Origin: Bradyrhizobium stylosanthis
Lineage (GTDB): Bacteria; Pseudomonadota; Alphaproteobacteria; Rhizobiales; Xanthobacteraceae
Assembly: GCF_001641335.1 (NCBI RefSeq)
Contig: NZ_LVEM01000001.1
Span: forward strand, 1,524,580-1,588,579
Length of the DNA stretch: 64,000 bases
Direction: 5' to 3'
Shown here in pieces: positions 46,836 through 54,499 of this stretch. Under the pieces are notes generated by a model. That model made no database searches. It was not told the DNA's origin and saw only the letters and a program-made list of their open reading frames with translations. Position 1 is the first letter of the stretch. Every line of letters begins with the position of its first letter. The translations under genes were made by a program, and so were the position numbers.

Positions 46836-47564
46836 TCAGTAGTGATAGTTCACGCCGACCGTCGCGGCATGGATGGTATCCTTGAGGTGCGCCACCGTGA
46901 TGCCTTCGACAGGACTGATCAACTGGATCGGGCCCTTCGTGCCGAAGTCGTGGTAATTGTATTCGACGTTGGCCGACCAGCTTGACGCAAACGCCCATTC
47001 CACACCGGCGCCCAACGTCCAACCGGTCCGCATGACGGATGCGCTGGGATCGACCGCAAAGCCGGCCGCCGGGCTGACATAGGCGTCATCGACCTTCTCG
47101 TGAGTCCAGGCAACGCCGCCCCGCGCATAAAACAGCCAGCTTAAGCCGTAGGCATAGCCGAGCCGTGCCGTCACCGAACCCAGGAAGTCGTTCTTGAGGC
47201 CGAACCGCGATGGCACCGCGAGATTGCCGAGCGCGGGAAATCTGACATTGCTGCCGTGCTGGCTCGACAAGCTCGACCATGCTGCACGGCCCTCGGCGCC
47301 GACGACCCAGTTGGATTCGAATTGATGATCACAGCCGGCCTGTCCGCCGCCGACAAAGCCGGAGGATCCGAAATCAACGGTCCCCCCAACGCTGTTGATC
47401 GTGCGATCCTCGCTCGCGGCGCCGCCGATATGGCCGCCGATGTAGCATCCGGTCCAGTTGAAGGTGACTCGCGCAGTTGGCGGCGCCTGCAACGCAAGAT
47501 CAGCCGCAGATGCCGTCGTTGCGGACAGGGCGAAAATCGCCGCGCCGTAAAGAGCTTTCAACAT
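46836..47564 (-). CDS. Outer-membrane beta-barrel (Omp25/OmpA-like) protein
   Basis: 242 residues. The ATG at 47564 follows GTGAGG and gives a signal peptide (LKALYGAAIFALSATTASA, then AD). The mature protein shows the rhizobial porin-like pattern NWTGCYIGGHIGGA near the N-terminus, then FVGGGQAGCDHQFESNWVVG, and ends in TVGVNYHY with a C-terminal aromatic. This matches the eight-stranded outer-membrane protein beta-barrel family (Omp25/Omp31). It is a structural or adhesion-related outer-membrane protein. Confidence 0.88.
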   Translation of the reverse strand: MLKALYGAAIFALSATTASAADLALQAPPTARVTFNWTGCYIGGHIGGAASEDRTINSVGGTVDFGSSGFVGGGQAGCDHQFESNWVVGAEGRAAWSSLSSQHGSNVRFPALGNLAVPSRFGLKNDFLGSVTARLGYAYGLSWLFYARGGVAWTHEKVDDAYVSPAAGFAVDPSASVMRTGWTLGAGVEWAFASSWSANVEYNYHDFGTKGPIQLISPVEGITVAHLKDTIHAATVGVNYHY

Positions 47565-47741
47565 ATCCTCACACTCCCCCGTTGCATCGCTTGATTTGTG
47601 CACGCGAAGCTGACGCGGAGGTTGCGTAGTGGACAAGTTGTCGCGGGAAGCCCTGCCGGCGGAGACGGACGCCCGCGATGACGGACCAGAGCCTACCGAG
47701 TCGAAATCTGCAGGAAGTTGAAGGAGATTCAGGCCGGGGAC

Positions 47742-47818
47742 TGGTCGGGGCAGCTGGATTCGAACCAACGACCTGCAGTACCCAAAACTGCCGCGCTACC
47801 AGGCTGCGCTATACCCCG
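47742..47818 (-). tRNA. tRNA-Pro (UGG anticodon)
   Basis: Complete 77-nt fold on the minus strand. The acceptor CGGGGTA pairs with TGCCCCG and the D arm is GCGC/GCGC. The anticodon arm GCAGT/ACTGC has loop TTTGGGT (anticodon TGG), the T arm is GTTGG-TTCGAAT-CCAGC, and the CCA end is encoded. Confidence 0.96.
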
Positions 47819-47892
47819 AATGTCCGGCGAGCCCCGTCGATACACGCTTCCAAAGGCGCCAGCAAGGCTGCCGTCGCCCCCGCCCGTCGGTG

Positions 47893-48390
47893 CTATTTGC
47901 TGCCGAACAGCGGGTGGCCGACACGGTCGCCGGGCCGGATGCCGTATTTCTGCGCGGTGCCCGCCACCACCTCCAGCACGGCTCGCGCCGGCCCTCCGGA
48001 CGAGATGATCTTGGTCGACAGCGGCTCGGTGTTTTCCGCAATCCGCAGGATGCGGCCGTCGGCGCGGATGAAGATCATGTCGAGCGAGACATAGGTGTTC
48101 TTCATCCACATCGAGATTTCCTGCTCGGGGTTGAAGTCGAACAGCATGCCTTTGCCGTCCGCCAGCTCCTTCCGATACATCAGGCCGGTCTGCTTCTCCT
48201 GCTCGGTCGTTGCCATCTCCACCGAGAACACCTGCACGCCGTTCTTGGTGACGATCTCGAGCGGCTGGAAGCTGGCGGCGCCTGCGGGCGCGCTCGCGAC
48301 GGCGAGGCCGGCGACGACGAGGATGGCGGCGAGCCAACTCCCGGCAAGGAACCGAAAGGGCTTGCGATCAGACTTCAAGGCAAAACGCAT
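47893..48390 (-). CDS. DUF192 exported protein
   Basis: 165 residues with a signal peptide (AAILVVAGLAVASAPAGAA). The mature domain has the DUF192 pattern: VEMATTEQEKQTGLMYRKEL, then GMLFDFNPEQEISMWMKNTY and SLDMIFI. The family is a small conserved periplasmic domain of unknown role. The ATG at 48390 is preferred; a GTG at 48402 is also in frame. tRNA-Pro lies 74 bp downstream on the same strand. Confidence 0.85.
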   Translation of the reverse strand: MRFALKSDRKPFRFLAGSWLAAILVVAGLAVASAPAGAASFQPLEIVTKNGVQVFSVEMATTEQEKQTGLMYRKELADGKGMLFDFNPEQEISMWMKNTYVSLDMIFIRADGRILRIAENTEPLSTKIISSGGPARAVLEVVAGTAQKYGIRPGDRVGHPLFGSK

Positions 48391-48448
48391 GGGGGATGGC
48401 ACTCGAGGCGTGGGAATGGAACAGTCCTACGCGGCGACCGCCGGAAAA

Positions 48449-48482
48449 GCCAGAGGCGCGCCGGTCGGCCGGCGCGCCTCTG
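48449..48482 (-). terminator. Strong terminator after the double cold-shock gene
   Basis: Thirteen-base perfect stem AGAGGCGCGCCGG / CCGGCGCGCCTCT with loop TCGG (48452-48481). On the minus strand it is followed by GGCTTTTCC. Confidence 0.65.
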
Positions 48483-48509
48483 CTCACGATTGCGGGAATT
48501 GGTTTCCGG

Positions 48510-49169
48510 CTAGTGCGACTGCAGGCCAGGCGATCCGGTCTCGGGATGGATCTCGGCTGCCATCATGCCCTTGGAACCGGGCCCGAAGCGGACCAGCACA
48601 TACTGGCCGGGCCGCAGCTCGGTCATGCCGAAGCGGCGCAGCGTCTCCATGTGCACGAAGATGTCGGGCGTACCCTCGCCGCAGGTCAGGAAGCCGAAGC
48701 CGCGCAGCCGGTTGAACCATTTGACCTGGGCCCGCTCCAGTCCGCTGGTCGCCGTGACCGTGACATGGGTGCGCGGCGGCAGCATCTGCGCCGGATGGAT
48801 CGCGGTCGACTCGTCCATCGAGACGACGCGGAAGGCCTGGTAGCCCTTGGCGCGCTGGATGCATTCGACGACGATACGCGCGCCTTCGTACGCGGTCTGG
48901 AAGCCATCGCGCCTAAGCACGGTAACGTGCAGGAGCACGTCGGGCCAGCCGTTGTCCGGAACGATGAAGCCGTAACCTTTGGATGCATCGAACCATTTAA
49001 TGACGCCGGTCACCTCGACGAGGTTGGCGCTCGCCTCTCCCAACCCGGTGAAGGGACTGAGCGCTGTGTCGCGGCCGACGCCATGCTCGCCCGGCGTCAA
49101 CCGCCCTGGCGCAGTGCCCTGTCCGGGAACTCCAAGCTTCTTGGACTCAAATCCGTCCGACGACCCCAT
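48510..49169 (-). CDS. Tandem cold-shock-domain protein
   Basis: 219 residues carrying two cold-shock domains. The first (about residues 53-115) has GVIKWFDASKGYGFIVPD and DVLLHVTVL. The second (about 148-212) has AQVKWFNRLRGFGFLTCG and DIFVHMETL. These are the RNP1 and RNP2 nucleic-acid-binding motifs. It is preceded by about 50 residues of disordered Gly/Pro/Ser-rich sequence. It probably binds single-stranded RNA or DNA in the cytoplasm. Two-domain CSPs of about 200 residues are typical of rhizobia. The ATG at 49169 was chosen over a TTG at 49196. Confidence 0.9.
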   Translation of the reverse strand: MGSSDGFESKKLGVPGQGTAPGRLTPGEHGVGRDTALSPFTGLGEASANLVEVTGVIKWFDASKGYGFIVPDNGWPDVLLHVTVLRRDGFQTAYEGARIVVECIQRAKGYQAFRVVSMDESTAIHPAQMLPPRTHVTVTATSGLERAQVKWFNRLRGFGFLTCGEGTPDIFVHMETLRRFGMTELRPGQYVLVRFGPGSKGMMAAEIHPETGSPGLQSH

Positions 49170-49367
49170 AACCCCGGACCCCACACTGCCATGCAACCCG
49201 CCACATTGGCGGCGCTCGAATCACGCGTCTTAAGAGAATGTTCTCAATTGGACGCGACGCGAATCTTTCGACTCAAAAGATAACACTCCCGGTTGAGAGG
49301 CATAGATAAAAAAGAGATTCGCCGGAACCTATGAACAGCTTGCACAGCCGCGAATCAAATTGATGCC

Positions 49368-50129
49368 TCAATTACCGACAAAGGGGCCGAGGGTTTCGCC
49401 GATGTCGTGGCGGATGACGAGATCGGCGATGTCGTCCTGTTCGGTCGGCTCGCGATTGATGATCACCAAACGTGCACCGGCATTCTTCGCCATCATCGGA
49501 AAGCCTGCGGCAGGCCACACCACAAGCGACGAGCCGATCGCGATGAAGAGGTCGCAATGCTGCGACAGCTCCGTTGCGCGCTGCATTTCATCCTCGGGCA
49601 TCATCTGACCGAACGAGATCGTGGCGGTCTTCACCGGTTCGCCGCACACGGTGCAGTTGGGGGCGGCGCCCTCTTCGTCAAATCGTCGCTTCACCCAGTC
49701 GAGCTGATACGCCTCGCCGCACCCGATGCAGCGCGCATAGGTGGTATTTCCGTGCAGTTCAATCACGTGCTCCGCGGCGAATCCCGACGCCTGGTGCAAA
49801 TTGTCGATGTTCTGCGTGATGATGGCGGGAACCTTGCCGGCGCGGTAGAGCGAGGCCAGCGCCCGATGGCCCCGGCCGGGCTTCGCCGCGGCAAAGACCT
49901 CCTCCATCGCAAAGCGGCGGCGCCAGGATTCGTCGCGTGCGTCCTGGCTGGCGACGAACTCGCCGAACTCGATCGGACGGTAGCGAGTCCAAATTCCGCC
50001 CGGCGAGCGGAAATCGGGGATGCCGCATTCGGTCGAGATGCCGGCGCCGGTGAACGGCACGATGGTCCTGGCTTCGGCGATCATGTCGCCGAGACGTTCA
50101 ACGCCGCTACTAAGATCTGACGCAATCAT
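49368..50129 (-). CDS. NAD-dependent protein deacylase (sirtuin)
   Basis: 253 residues of the Sir2 family. Motifs in order are FTGAGISTECGIPDFR (NAD site), TQNIDNLHQASG, the catalytic histidine in IELHG, and a zinc ribbon of two cysteine pairs (CIGC and CTVC). IGSSLVVWPAAGFP and VIINREPTEQD complete the Rossmann part. It removes acyl groups from lysines using NAD+. An ATG at 50156 would add nine residues. Monocistronic. Confidence 0.93.
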   Translation of the reverse strand: MIASDLSSGVERLGDMIAEARTIVPFTGAGISTECGIPDFRSPGGIWTRYRPIEFGEFVASQDARDESWRRRFAMEEVFAAAKPGRGHRALASLYRAGKVPAIITQNIDNLHQASGFAAEHVIELHGNTTYARCIGCGEAYQLDWVKRRFDEEGAAPNCTVCGEPVKTATISFGQMMPEDEMQRATELSQHCDLFIAIGSSLVVWPAAGFPMMAKNAGARLVIINREPTEQDDIADLVIRHDIGETLGPFVGN

Positions 50130-50601
50130 GGGCAAGCCATCCTGACTTGAAAGCATGGCTCTATAGCATGGCCCGCGCCGGTCGTTGGTGCGTTCCTGCC
50201 TCGCAGCGGACCAGACTCAGCGCGCGCCAGGCCGGCGTCGCGACGTCATCCTCGTCTGACCCGCCGGCGCTTCGATGCCGAGTCGATCGAACGCGATTGT
50301 CGCCATGCTCGGCGCCTGATTTGCACTTGCGGTTTGGCGTTCGGCTAGCTGCGTCGCATCCAAGCGACAAGATTGTTGACGCTCTTATCCACCGCGAACA
50401 AACGCATCGTGTGACGCACGCAGAGCAGCGGAGCTCGGCAATTTTTTCCGACCATCGCTAATCACATTCCTGCAATGCCTCCTCCCCATTGACGCCCCAA
50501 TCAGAAGCGCCAATGCATGTGTTGACGCGACTCAAGCTGATTGCGGCGGCAGGACTTGAGTGCAGTAGTGCACACATACTCACGTGTAGAGGGGATTTGA
50601 C
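50130..50601. other. Intergenic region, no gene seen
   Basis: Open frames on both strands have no protein-like composition. GAGGGG at the right end is the ribosome site of the next gene. No repeat was recognised. Confidence 0.5.
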
Positions 50602-50766
50602 ATGACCGAAGACGAACAGCGCAAGATCCGCGAACGCGAAGAGATCGCCGCCCGTGTCGCCGCCTTCCGTGCCACGCAGGAAAAATTCAAACGTGAACGC
50701 GAAGAGTATTTCGTGTCGACGCTCGAGAACGCCCGCAAGGTGGAACGGCCCTCGCTCTGGCCCTAA
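50602..50766 (+). CDS. 54-residue charged helical protein
   Basis: The ATG at 50602 follows AGAGGGG. The product (MTEDEQRKIREREEIAARVA, then RATQEKFKREREEYFVS) is almost entirely charged helix and probably a coiled coil, ending in VERPSLWP. Cytoplasmic, function unknown. A strong terminator lies 25 bases after the stop. Confidence 0.65.
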   Translation: MTEDEQRKIREREEIAARVAAFRATQEKFKREREEYFVSTLENARKVERPSLWP

Positions 50767-50791
50767 GGCACGCCTGATCGGTGCGCACGAA

Positions 50792-50821
50792 AAAAGCCCG
50801 GAGCATCGCTCCGGGCTTTTC
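50792..50821 (+). terminator. Bidirectional intrinsic terminator
   Basis: Ten-base perfect stem AGCCCGGAGC / GCTCCGGGCT with a three-base loop, flanked by an A-run on the left and TTTT on the right. Serves the 54-residue gene and the convergent tyrosine-rich gene. Confidence 0.85.
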
Positions 50822-50834
50822 GCTTATTGAGCCG

Positions 50835-51125
50835 TTACCAATGGCGATAGTAGTGGCGGTGCCGGTAGTACGGTCCACCATAATAGGCGTACGGGCCCGA
50901 TCCGTAATAATAGCCCGGTCCGTCATAATAGCCGTAGCCCGGACCATAATAGCCGTACGGATGCGACGCGGCGACCGCGCCTGCGGTGATGGCGCCGGCC
51001 GCGAGGCCGAATGCCAGACCCGGACCGATGCCGCGACCGCGCGCCTCAGCCGGCGCAGGAGCCGCGATCGCCGTCACGCCGACGGCAGCGACGGTGGCCA
51101 GAACTGCCAGGGTTTTCTTCATCAT
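50835..51125 (-). CDS. Exported Gly/Tyr-rich protein
   Basis: 96 residues. The ATG at 51125 follows GGAGG with five bases spacing and gives a signal peptide (TLAVLATVAAVGVTAIAAPA, cleavage after AEA). A glycine/alanine membrane-like stretch (GIGPGLAFGLAAGAITAGAV) comes before a tail of YGYYGPGYGYYDGPG repeats ending in a His/Arg/Tyr cluster. Such Tyr/Gly-rich envelope proteins are common in Bradyrhizobium and uncharacterised. Confidence 0.72.
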   Translation of the reverse strand: MMKKTLAVLATVAAVGVTAIAAPAPAEARGRGIGPGLAFGLAAGAITAGAVAASHPYGYYGPGYGYYDGPGYYYGSGPYAYYGGPYYRHRHYYRHW

Positions 51126-51296
51126 GCACTCCTCCTTCGCATCTCGGCGGGACAACGCGGTCCGCCTGCGATGGTTGCGCGCAGGCTGGAACCGGAGGCT
51201 GGCAAAAAATTCCGCGACAGGCGGAACGAAAGTGTGCCGGCCTGGTTGAGGTTGCGAGTGCAGAGCCTCCGCTATCCGGTAGAGGCAACAGCACGA

Positions 51297-51334
51297 AGCC
51301 CCGTCAGTATCCTCCGCGATGCTGGCGGGGTTTT
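51297..51334 (+). terminator. Terminator-like hairpin without an obvious upstream gene
   Basis: Stem GCCCCG-TCAG / CTGG-CGGGG, then TTTTC. No plus-strand gene was recognised before it, so it may end an undetected transcript. Confidence 0.45.
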
Positions 51335-51351
51335 CAGTTCCACGGGAGCAA

Positions 51352-51636
51352 ATGGCAGCAGACGTTAACGGCTGCCAATGCGGGGCGGACACGAGGGAGG
51401 AAGGATTGCCGCTATCCGCTTTGCTGGCCCGTATCCGCAGGCTCGTGCCCAAATCCGGCGACCAACATTACGACGAGATCGTGCGCAATTTCGGAGTTGG
51501 GACGCTGCGACCGCCACCAACGCCGATGAGTGACGGCGAGCTCGCGCGGGCCATAGGCGAGTTCCTGAGGGAACAGCCGTCATCGGAGTCGGTCGCCACT
51601 CTCGGCAGGCGGCTCGACCCCTCCTCTCGCCTCTAA
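51352..51636 (+). CDS. Hypothetical protein
   Basis: 94 residues from the ATG at 51352, which follows GGGAG closely. It reads LPLSALLARIRRLVPKSGDQ and ends with a helical part (MSDGELARAIGEFLREQPSS). Soluble and basic, no known domain. Confidence 0.5.
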   Translation: MAADVNGCQCGADTREEGLPLSALLARIRRLVPKSGDQHYDEIVRNFGVGTLRPPPTPMSDGELARAIGEFLREQPSSESVATLGRRLDPSSRL

Positions 51637-51806
51637 CGCACGATCGGAAAAGCGCGGAACGCATTCGATAAGGTCGGGCGCGAAGAGCGGGCCCAAGCAC
51701 GATGACAATCCTCCCCGGTTGCGCGCTCCAGGGAGATTTCTTTTCGTGATCGCGGAACAAACGCGCGGTTTGCACGTTGAGGTTGCCTTCACCAACGAGG
51801 CCCGAC

Positions 51807-51932
51807 ATGCCCGCGTGGCTCGAGGTACTGCTCAATCTGTCTGGCTATGCCGGTTTCGTCGCGCTTGCGAGCCGCGGCGGCGCGTGCACGCGCGCCTCGG
51901 TCGACGAGCGCATCGCCGGCGACGAGCGCTAG
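51807..51932 (+). CDS. 41-residue hypothetical protein
   Basis: GAGG precedes the ATG at 51807 by seven bases. The product starts MPAWLEVLLNLSGYAGFVAL, an amphipathic or short membrane segment, then ASRGGACTRASVDERIAGDE. Its TAG stop touches the stop of the convergent membrane-protein gene. Confidence 0.5.
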   Translation: MPAWLEVLLNLSGYAGFVALASRGGACTRASVDERIAGDER

Positions 51933-52130
51933 CTAGTTGGTGCGCGGCGCCTGGCCGGCGGTGCGGACCAGCCGGTCGGCCTTGACCGCGACGCGCGTGT
52001 CCTCGAGTTGCGGCCGCAGCGAGAAGCTGATCACCACGAAAGCGAGGCAGAACAGCGAGCCGACGATGGCGACGCGCCGGTAGGTGTGCCGGTCGCCTTG
52101 GTAGAATGACGGTTCTGAAAAAGGTGTCAT
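51933..52130 (-). CDS. 65-residue single-span membrane protein
   Basis: The ATG at 52130 gives MTPFSEPSFYQGDRHTYRRV, one membrane segment (AIVGSLFCLAFVVISFSL) and a polar tail (RPQLEDTRVAVKADRLVRTA). Small inner-membrane protein of the type common in Bradyrhizobium. Function unknown. Confidence 0.6.
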   Translation of the reverse strand: MTPFSEPSFYQGDRHTYRRVAIVGSLFCLAFVVISFSLRPQLEDTRVAVKADRLVRTAGQAPRTN

Positions 52131-52525
52131 GAGAAATACGTTGGCAAAGTTGCTTCTTGGCAAAGCGGTTTCTTGATTGTCCTTGCAGGACATACCTACG
52201 CCAAGCAGCAGCGATCGCAACGCAATTGGGCTTTTAACCTAACCGAATAGGGTTATCCGCTTCCGCGCAAGCTTCCGTTAGGAGTTGGCGCAGCGCCGCG
52301 CTGGGCGAGCGATCGCGCATTGCGCTGCGCTCCGTCCAGCCAACGGGTTCGCCGGTTTTCATGCGGCGCCGATCAGGCAAAGGCGCGCGCTGCTTCGTCT
52401 CACGCTGGCTCGTTCTGACACAGGTGCGGCGTCGAAGCGCGCGCAGCCACGCCTTGTTCTGCATCCGACTCCATTTCGTTCCCGAAGAACGAATCGGAGT
52501 CGAGAAAACCGGCGCTACTCTCTTC
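52131..52525. other. Intergenic region, no gene seen
   Basis: Contains a TAACCTAACCG...GGGTTA imperfect hairpin near 52235 and the larger hairpin at 52466. No coding sequence was recognised. Confidence 0.5.
52466..52502. repeat. Long inverted repeat
   Basis: Arms CGACTCCATTTCGTTC and GAACGAATCGGAGTCG (one mismatch) around a five-base loop. No T-run, so it is more likely a repeat remnant than a terminator; it lies downstream of the 52526 gene. A half-like sequence (CGACTCCGCTTCGTTCGC) occurs near 22003. Confidence 0.6.
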
Positions 52526-52717
52526 CTAACGAATGATGAAGTCGCGTGCCGCTGCGGCCTCGGAGGCAGAGATTTTCGGCGGCAGGAATTTCGACACGAC
52601 CGCAAACACGATGACGATCTCGCGGCAGGGCTCGCATCGAAAGCTGTTGGTCGAGGTCGCCGTCATCGGCCTTGCGCATCGCGGACACATCATGGGGCGC
52701 GAACGCTGATCCAGCAT
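52526..52717 (-). CDS. Small zinc-ribbon protein
   Basis: 63 residues. The ATG at 52717 follows AGGA with suitable spacing. Two CxxC knuckles (MCPRCARP and RCEPCREI) about 20 residues apart form a likely zinc ribbon, followed by a hydrophobic strand (VIVFAVVSKFLPP) and a helix. Probably a small zinc protein of unknown partner. Confidence 0.65.
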   Translation of the reverse strand: MLDQRSRPMMCPRCARPMTATSTNSFRCEPCREIVIVFAVVSKFLPPKISASEAAAARDFIIR

Positions 52718-52893
52718 GATCGTTCCTAAGCGATCACACGGCGAACAGATCGAAGCGCAATGCCCTGCGCGAGAGCCGGCTTGCGATCAGAAACCCGATG
52801 CAACAAACGCCACGCGGCAATGCCCGATCAAGCGCGGGCGACCTGAACGAGTCCGCCGCCTGCCCGATCTCGCCGAATTCGGCTGCACGCGGC

Positions 52894-53031
52894 TCAAGCC
52901 GCGCGCCTGGCTTTGCCCTTCTCGGAAAAGCACTCGAGGATCTGGATGCGGAGCTCTTCCGCCGCCGGGCCCTCGACCTTCCTGAGCTCGTTCCAGAGCC
53001 GGATCACTTCGCGTTGTTTATCGACGGTCAT
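52894..53031 (-). CDS. 45-residue helical protein with a very strong ribosome site
   Basis: GGAGG lies six bases before the ATG at 53031. The product starts MTVDKQREVIRLWNELRKVE and continues GPAAEELRIQILECFSEK with a basic end. Fully helical and soluble. Function unknown. The structured element at 53148-53225 lies about 115 bases upstream on the same strand and may be in its leader. Confidence 0.62.
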   Translation of the reverse strand: MTVDKQREVIRLWNELRKVEGPAAEELRIQILECFSEKGKARRAA

Positions 53032-53147
53032 GAGTCACCTCCAAGGTGGACTCATAAGAACAAAATGAGAACAAGAAGTCCAGCCCTCGCGCGCGATCTC
53101 CGCGAAATTATCTTGAACCTTCCGTGCGCTGCGCAGACTCATGAGCA

Positions 53148-53225
53148 CTGGGGATTTCAGCGCCCAGCAACAAAGCAGCGCCGCTTGACGAACATATTCC
53201 GTCACCGCGGCGCTGTTGCTTTTTG
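53148..53225 (-). ncRNA. Two-hairpin structured element (copy 2)
   Basis: Read on the minus strand, hairpin 1 is CAGCGCCGC/GCGGCGCTG with inner stem TGACG/CGTCA around the loop GAATATGTT. Hairpin 2 is CTGGG-CGCTGAAATC-CCCAG. It matches the plus-strand element at 45712, with conserved loops and compensatory stem changes. Either the leader of the 45-residue gene or an independent small RNA. Confidence 0.5.
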
Positions 53226-53254
53226 GATTTTCAACCTTAAGTTAGAGGTGGAGC

Positions 53255-53323
53255 TGACGGCCAGGCGCTGAAATCCCATCGCCGTCAGTTTGGAAAGCCC
53301 CGTGCGAGAGCGCGGGGTTTTTT
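53255..53323 (+). ncRNA. Candidate small RNA: conserved hairpin plus terminator
   Basis: A third copy of the hairpin-2 loop CGCTGAAATC is closed here by a different stem (TGACGGC at 53255-53261, GCCGTCA at 53281-53287). It is followed seven bases later by a terminator hairpin. The order structured hairpin then intrinsic terminator is typical of the 3' end of a small RNA. The promoter and 5' end are not identified. Confidence 0.4.
53294..53323 (+). terminator. Intrinsic terminator
   Basis: Stem GCCCCG.GC / GC.CGGGG around GAGA-type loop bases, followed by six Ts. No protein gene precedes it on this strand. Confidence 0.65.
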
Positions 53324-53410
53324 CCCGTCAGGCATCGCAAGCGCTTGGCGCGGACACCCATCGCTGGAACGGCTCTGCGTCCTGCCCGTTACTCCGTCGA
53401 GGGTGACGCA

Positions 53411-53629
53411 ATGCCAAGGACGTTTTTCGCCATCGAGGTCGTCAGGCAGGTCGAGGCGACGGTCGAGATCATCGTGGAAGCTGCAGATGAGGATACCGCG
53501 CAAGCCGCGGCGCTCGCGCATCTGAAGGCGCGCGGCAACGAATATGAATGGCTCAATCCGAAGTCGGAATTCATCGTCTGGCGCAAGCGGCCGGTTGACA
53601 CGCCGCCGATCGTGGACGTGACGGCATGA
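53411..53629 (+). CDS. 72-residue hypothetical protein
   Basis: The ATG at 53411 follows GAGGGTGACGCA. The product starts MPRTFFAIEVVRQVEATVEI and continues IVEAADEDTAQAAALAHLKA, with WLNPKSEFIVWRKRP near the end. Predicted beta-alpha-beta small soluble protein. The AADEDTAQAAAL stretch resembles domains that follow a beta strand in many small 'DpnD/PcfM-like' proteins, but I do not claim the family. A terminator follows at 53744. Confidence 0.6.
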   Translation: MPRTFFAIEVVRQVEATVEIIVEAADEDTAQAAALAHLKARGNEYEWLNPKSEFIVWRKRPVDTPPIVDVTA

Positions 53630-53743
53630 TCCGCGCGCGCCGGCTTGCGCACGACGAGCGGTGGAACGGATTGCGCGTCAGCGCATTATCACGGTGAATT
53701 CAGTGGTGCTGAGGGCCGTGCGACGCGGCCGTCAGCTTTGAAG

Positions 53744-53779
53744 AACCCCGCAGCCCCCGCGCGGGGTTTTTCTCTTTTT
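53744..53779 (+). terminator. Intrinsic terminator
   Basis: Stem AACCCCGC / GCGGGGTT, then TTTCTCTTTTT. Ends the 53411 transcript. Confidence 0.75.
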
Positions 53780-53854
53780 GGAATTGGCGGCTGAACCTTT
53801 TCGGCGCCCGCGCGTCTAATTAAATGAAGCTTCCCCCAGGCTTCACCCCCACCA

Positions 53855-53885
53855 GAAAGCCCCGCTTCCCCCAGGCGGGGCTTTC
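53855..53885 (-). terminator. Intrinsic terminator of the HU gene
   Basis: Stem AAAGCCCCGC / GCGGGGCTTT (one unpaired G) with a CCCCCA-type loop, 60 bases after the HU stop on the minus strand. Confidence 0.75.
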
Positions 53886-53944
53886 GCGTTTACGGGGTAG
53901 CCGCGCCGCCGGCCCTGCATGCAGCAGGCGGCGCGATCGCCGTA

Positions 53945-54241
53945 TCAGACGGAGTCCTTGGCCACCTTCAGCGGCGAGGCCTTCACCGACTTGCTGGCGG
54001 GCTTGGCCGCGAACTGCATCGGCTCCTTGGTGAAGGGATTGATGCCCATGCGGGCTTCGGTCGCCGGCTTGTTCACGACCGACATCTTCACGAAACCGGG
54101 AATGACGAACTCGCCGGACTCGTTGAGCTCCTTGTATCCGACGGTGGCCATGTACTCGATGACCGACTTGACGTCGTTCTTCGCAAGCTGCGTGCCCTCG
54201 GCGATCGCATCGATCAATTGAGTCTTGGTCATCTTCGCCAT
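53945..54241 (-). CDS. HU-family DNA-binding protein
   Basis: 98 residues. The ATG at 54241 follows AAGGA. It starts MAKMTKTQLIDAIAEGTQLA and shows the HU/IHF dimer helices and the beta-arm region with the signature FVIPGFVKMSVVNKPATEAR, then MGINPFTKEP. The lysine-rich C-terminal tail (AKPASKSVKASPLKVAK) is longer than in E. coli HU. It compacts and bends DNA as a nucleoid protein. A longer upstream frame is ignored because the HU fold starts here. Confidence 0.93.
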   Translation of the reverse strand: MAKMTKTQLIDAIAEGTQLAKNDVKSVIEYMATVGYKELNESGEFVIPGFVKMSVVNKPATEARMGINPFTKEPMQFAAKPASKSVKASPLKVAKDSV

Positions 54242-54499
54242 GTCGAGAATCCTTCTGAATTGGGTGCGCGTGAGTGTTGAGTTCACTCCGCCGGGCACAT
54301 GACAAAACCGCGCAGCGCGCTTCGTGGTCATGCCGACGGTCAGGAAGTCACCGGGCTTAGAACCCATCGAGGCCGAAAACGCAAGCCGCAGTTTCACGGC
54401 CATCCCGTCACTTTTTGCTTGCGCCTGCCGCCCGTTGCGCAAGATCTCGCGCGCTATATCGGCGGTGACATGGCGAAACTGCGTCGACGACTTTCGCCG

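Noticed and set aside
52466..52502. Hairpin considered as an intrinsic terminator
   Set aside because: The stem is long but no T-run follows on either strand and it is not GC-rich at the base; kept as an inverted repeat.
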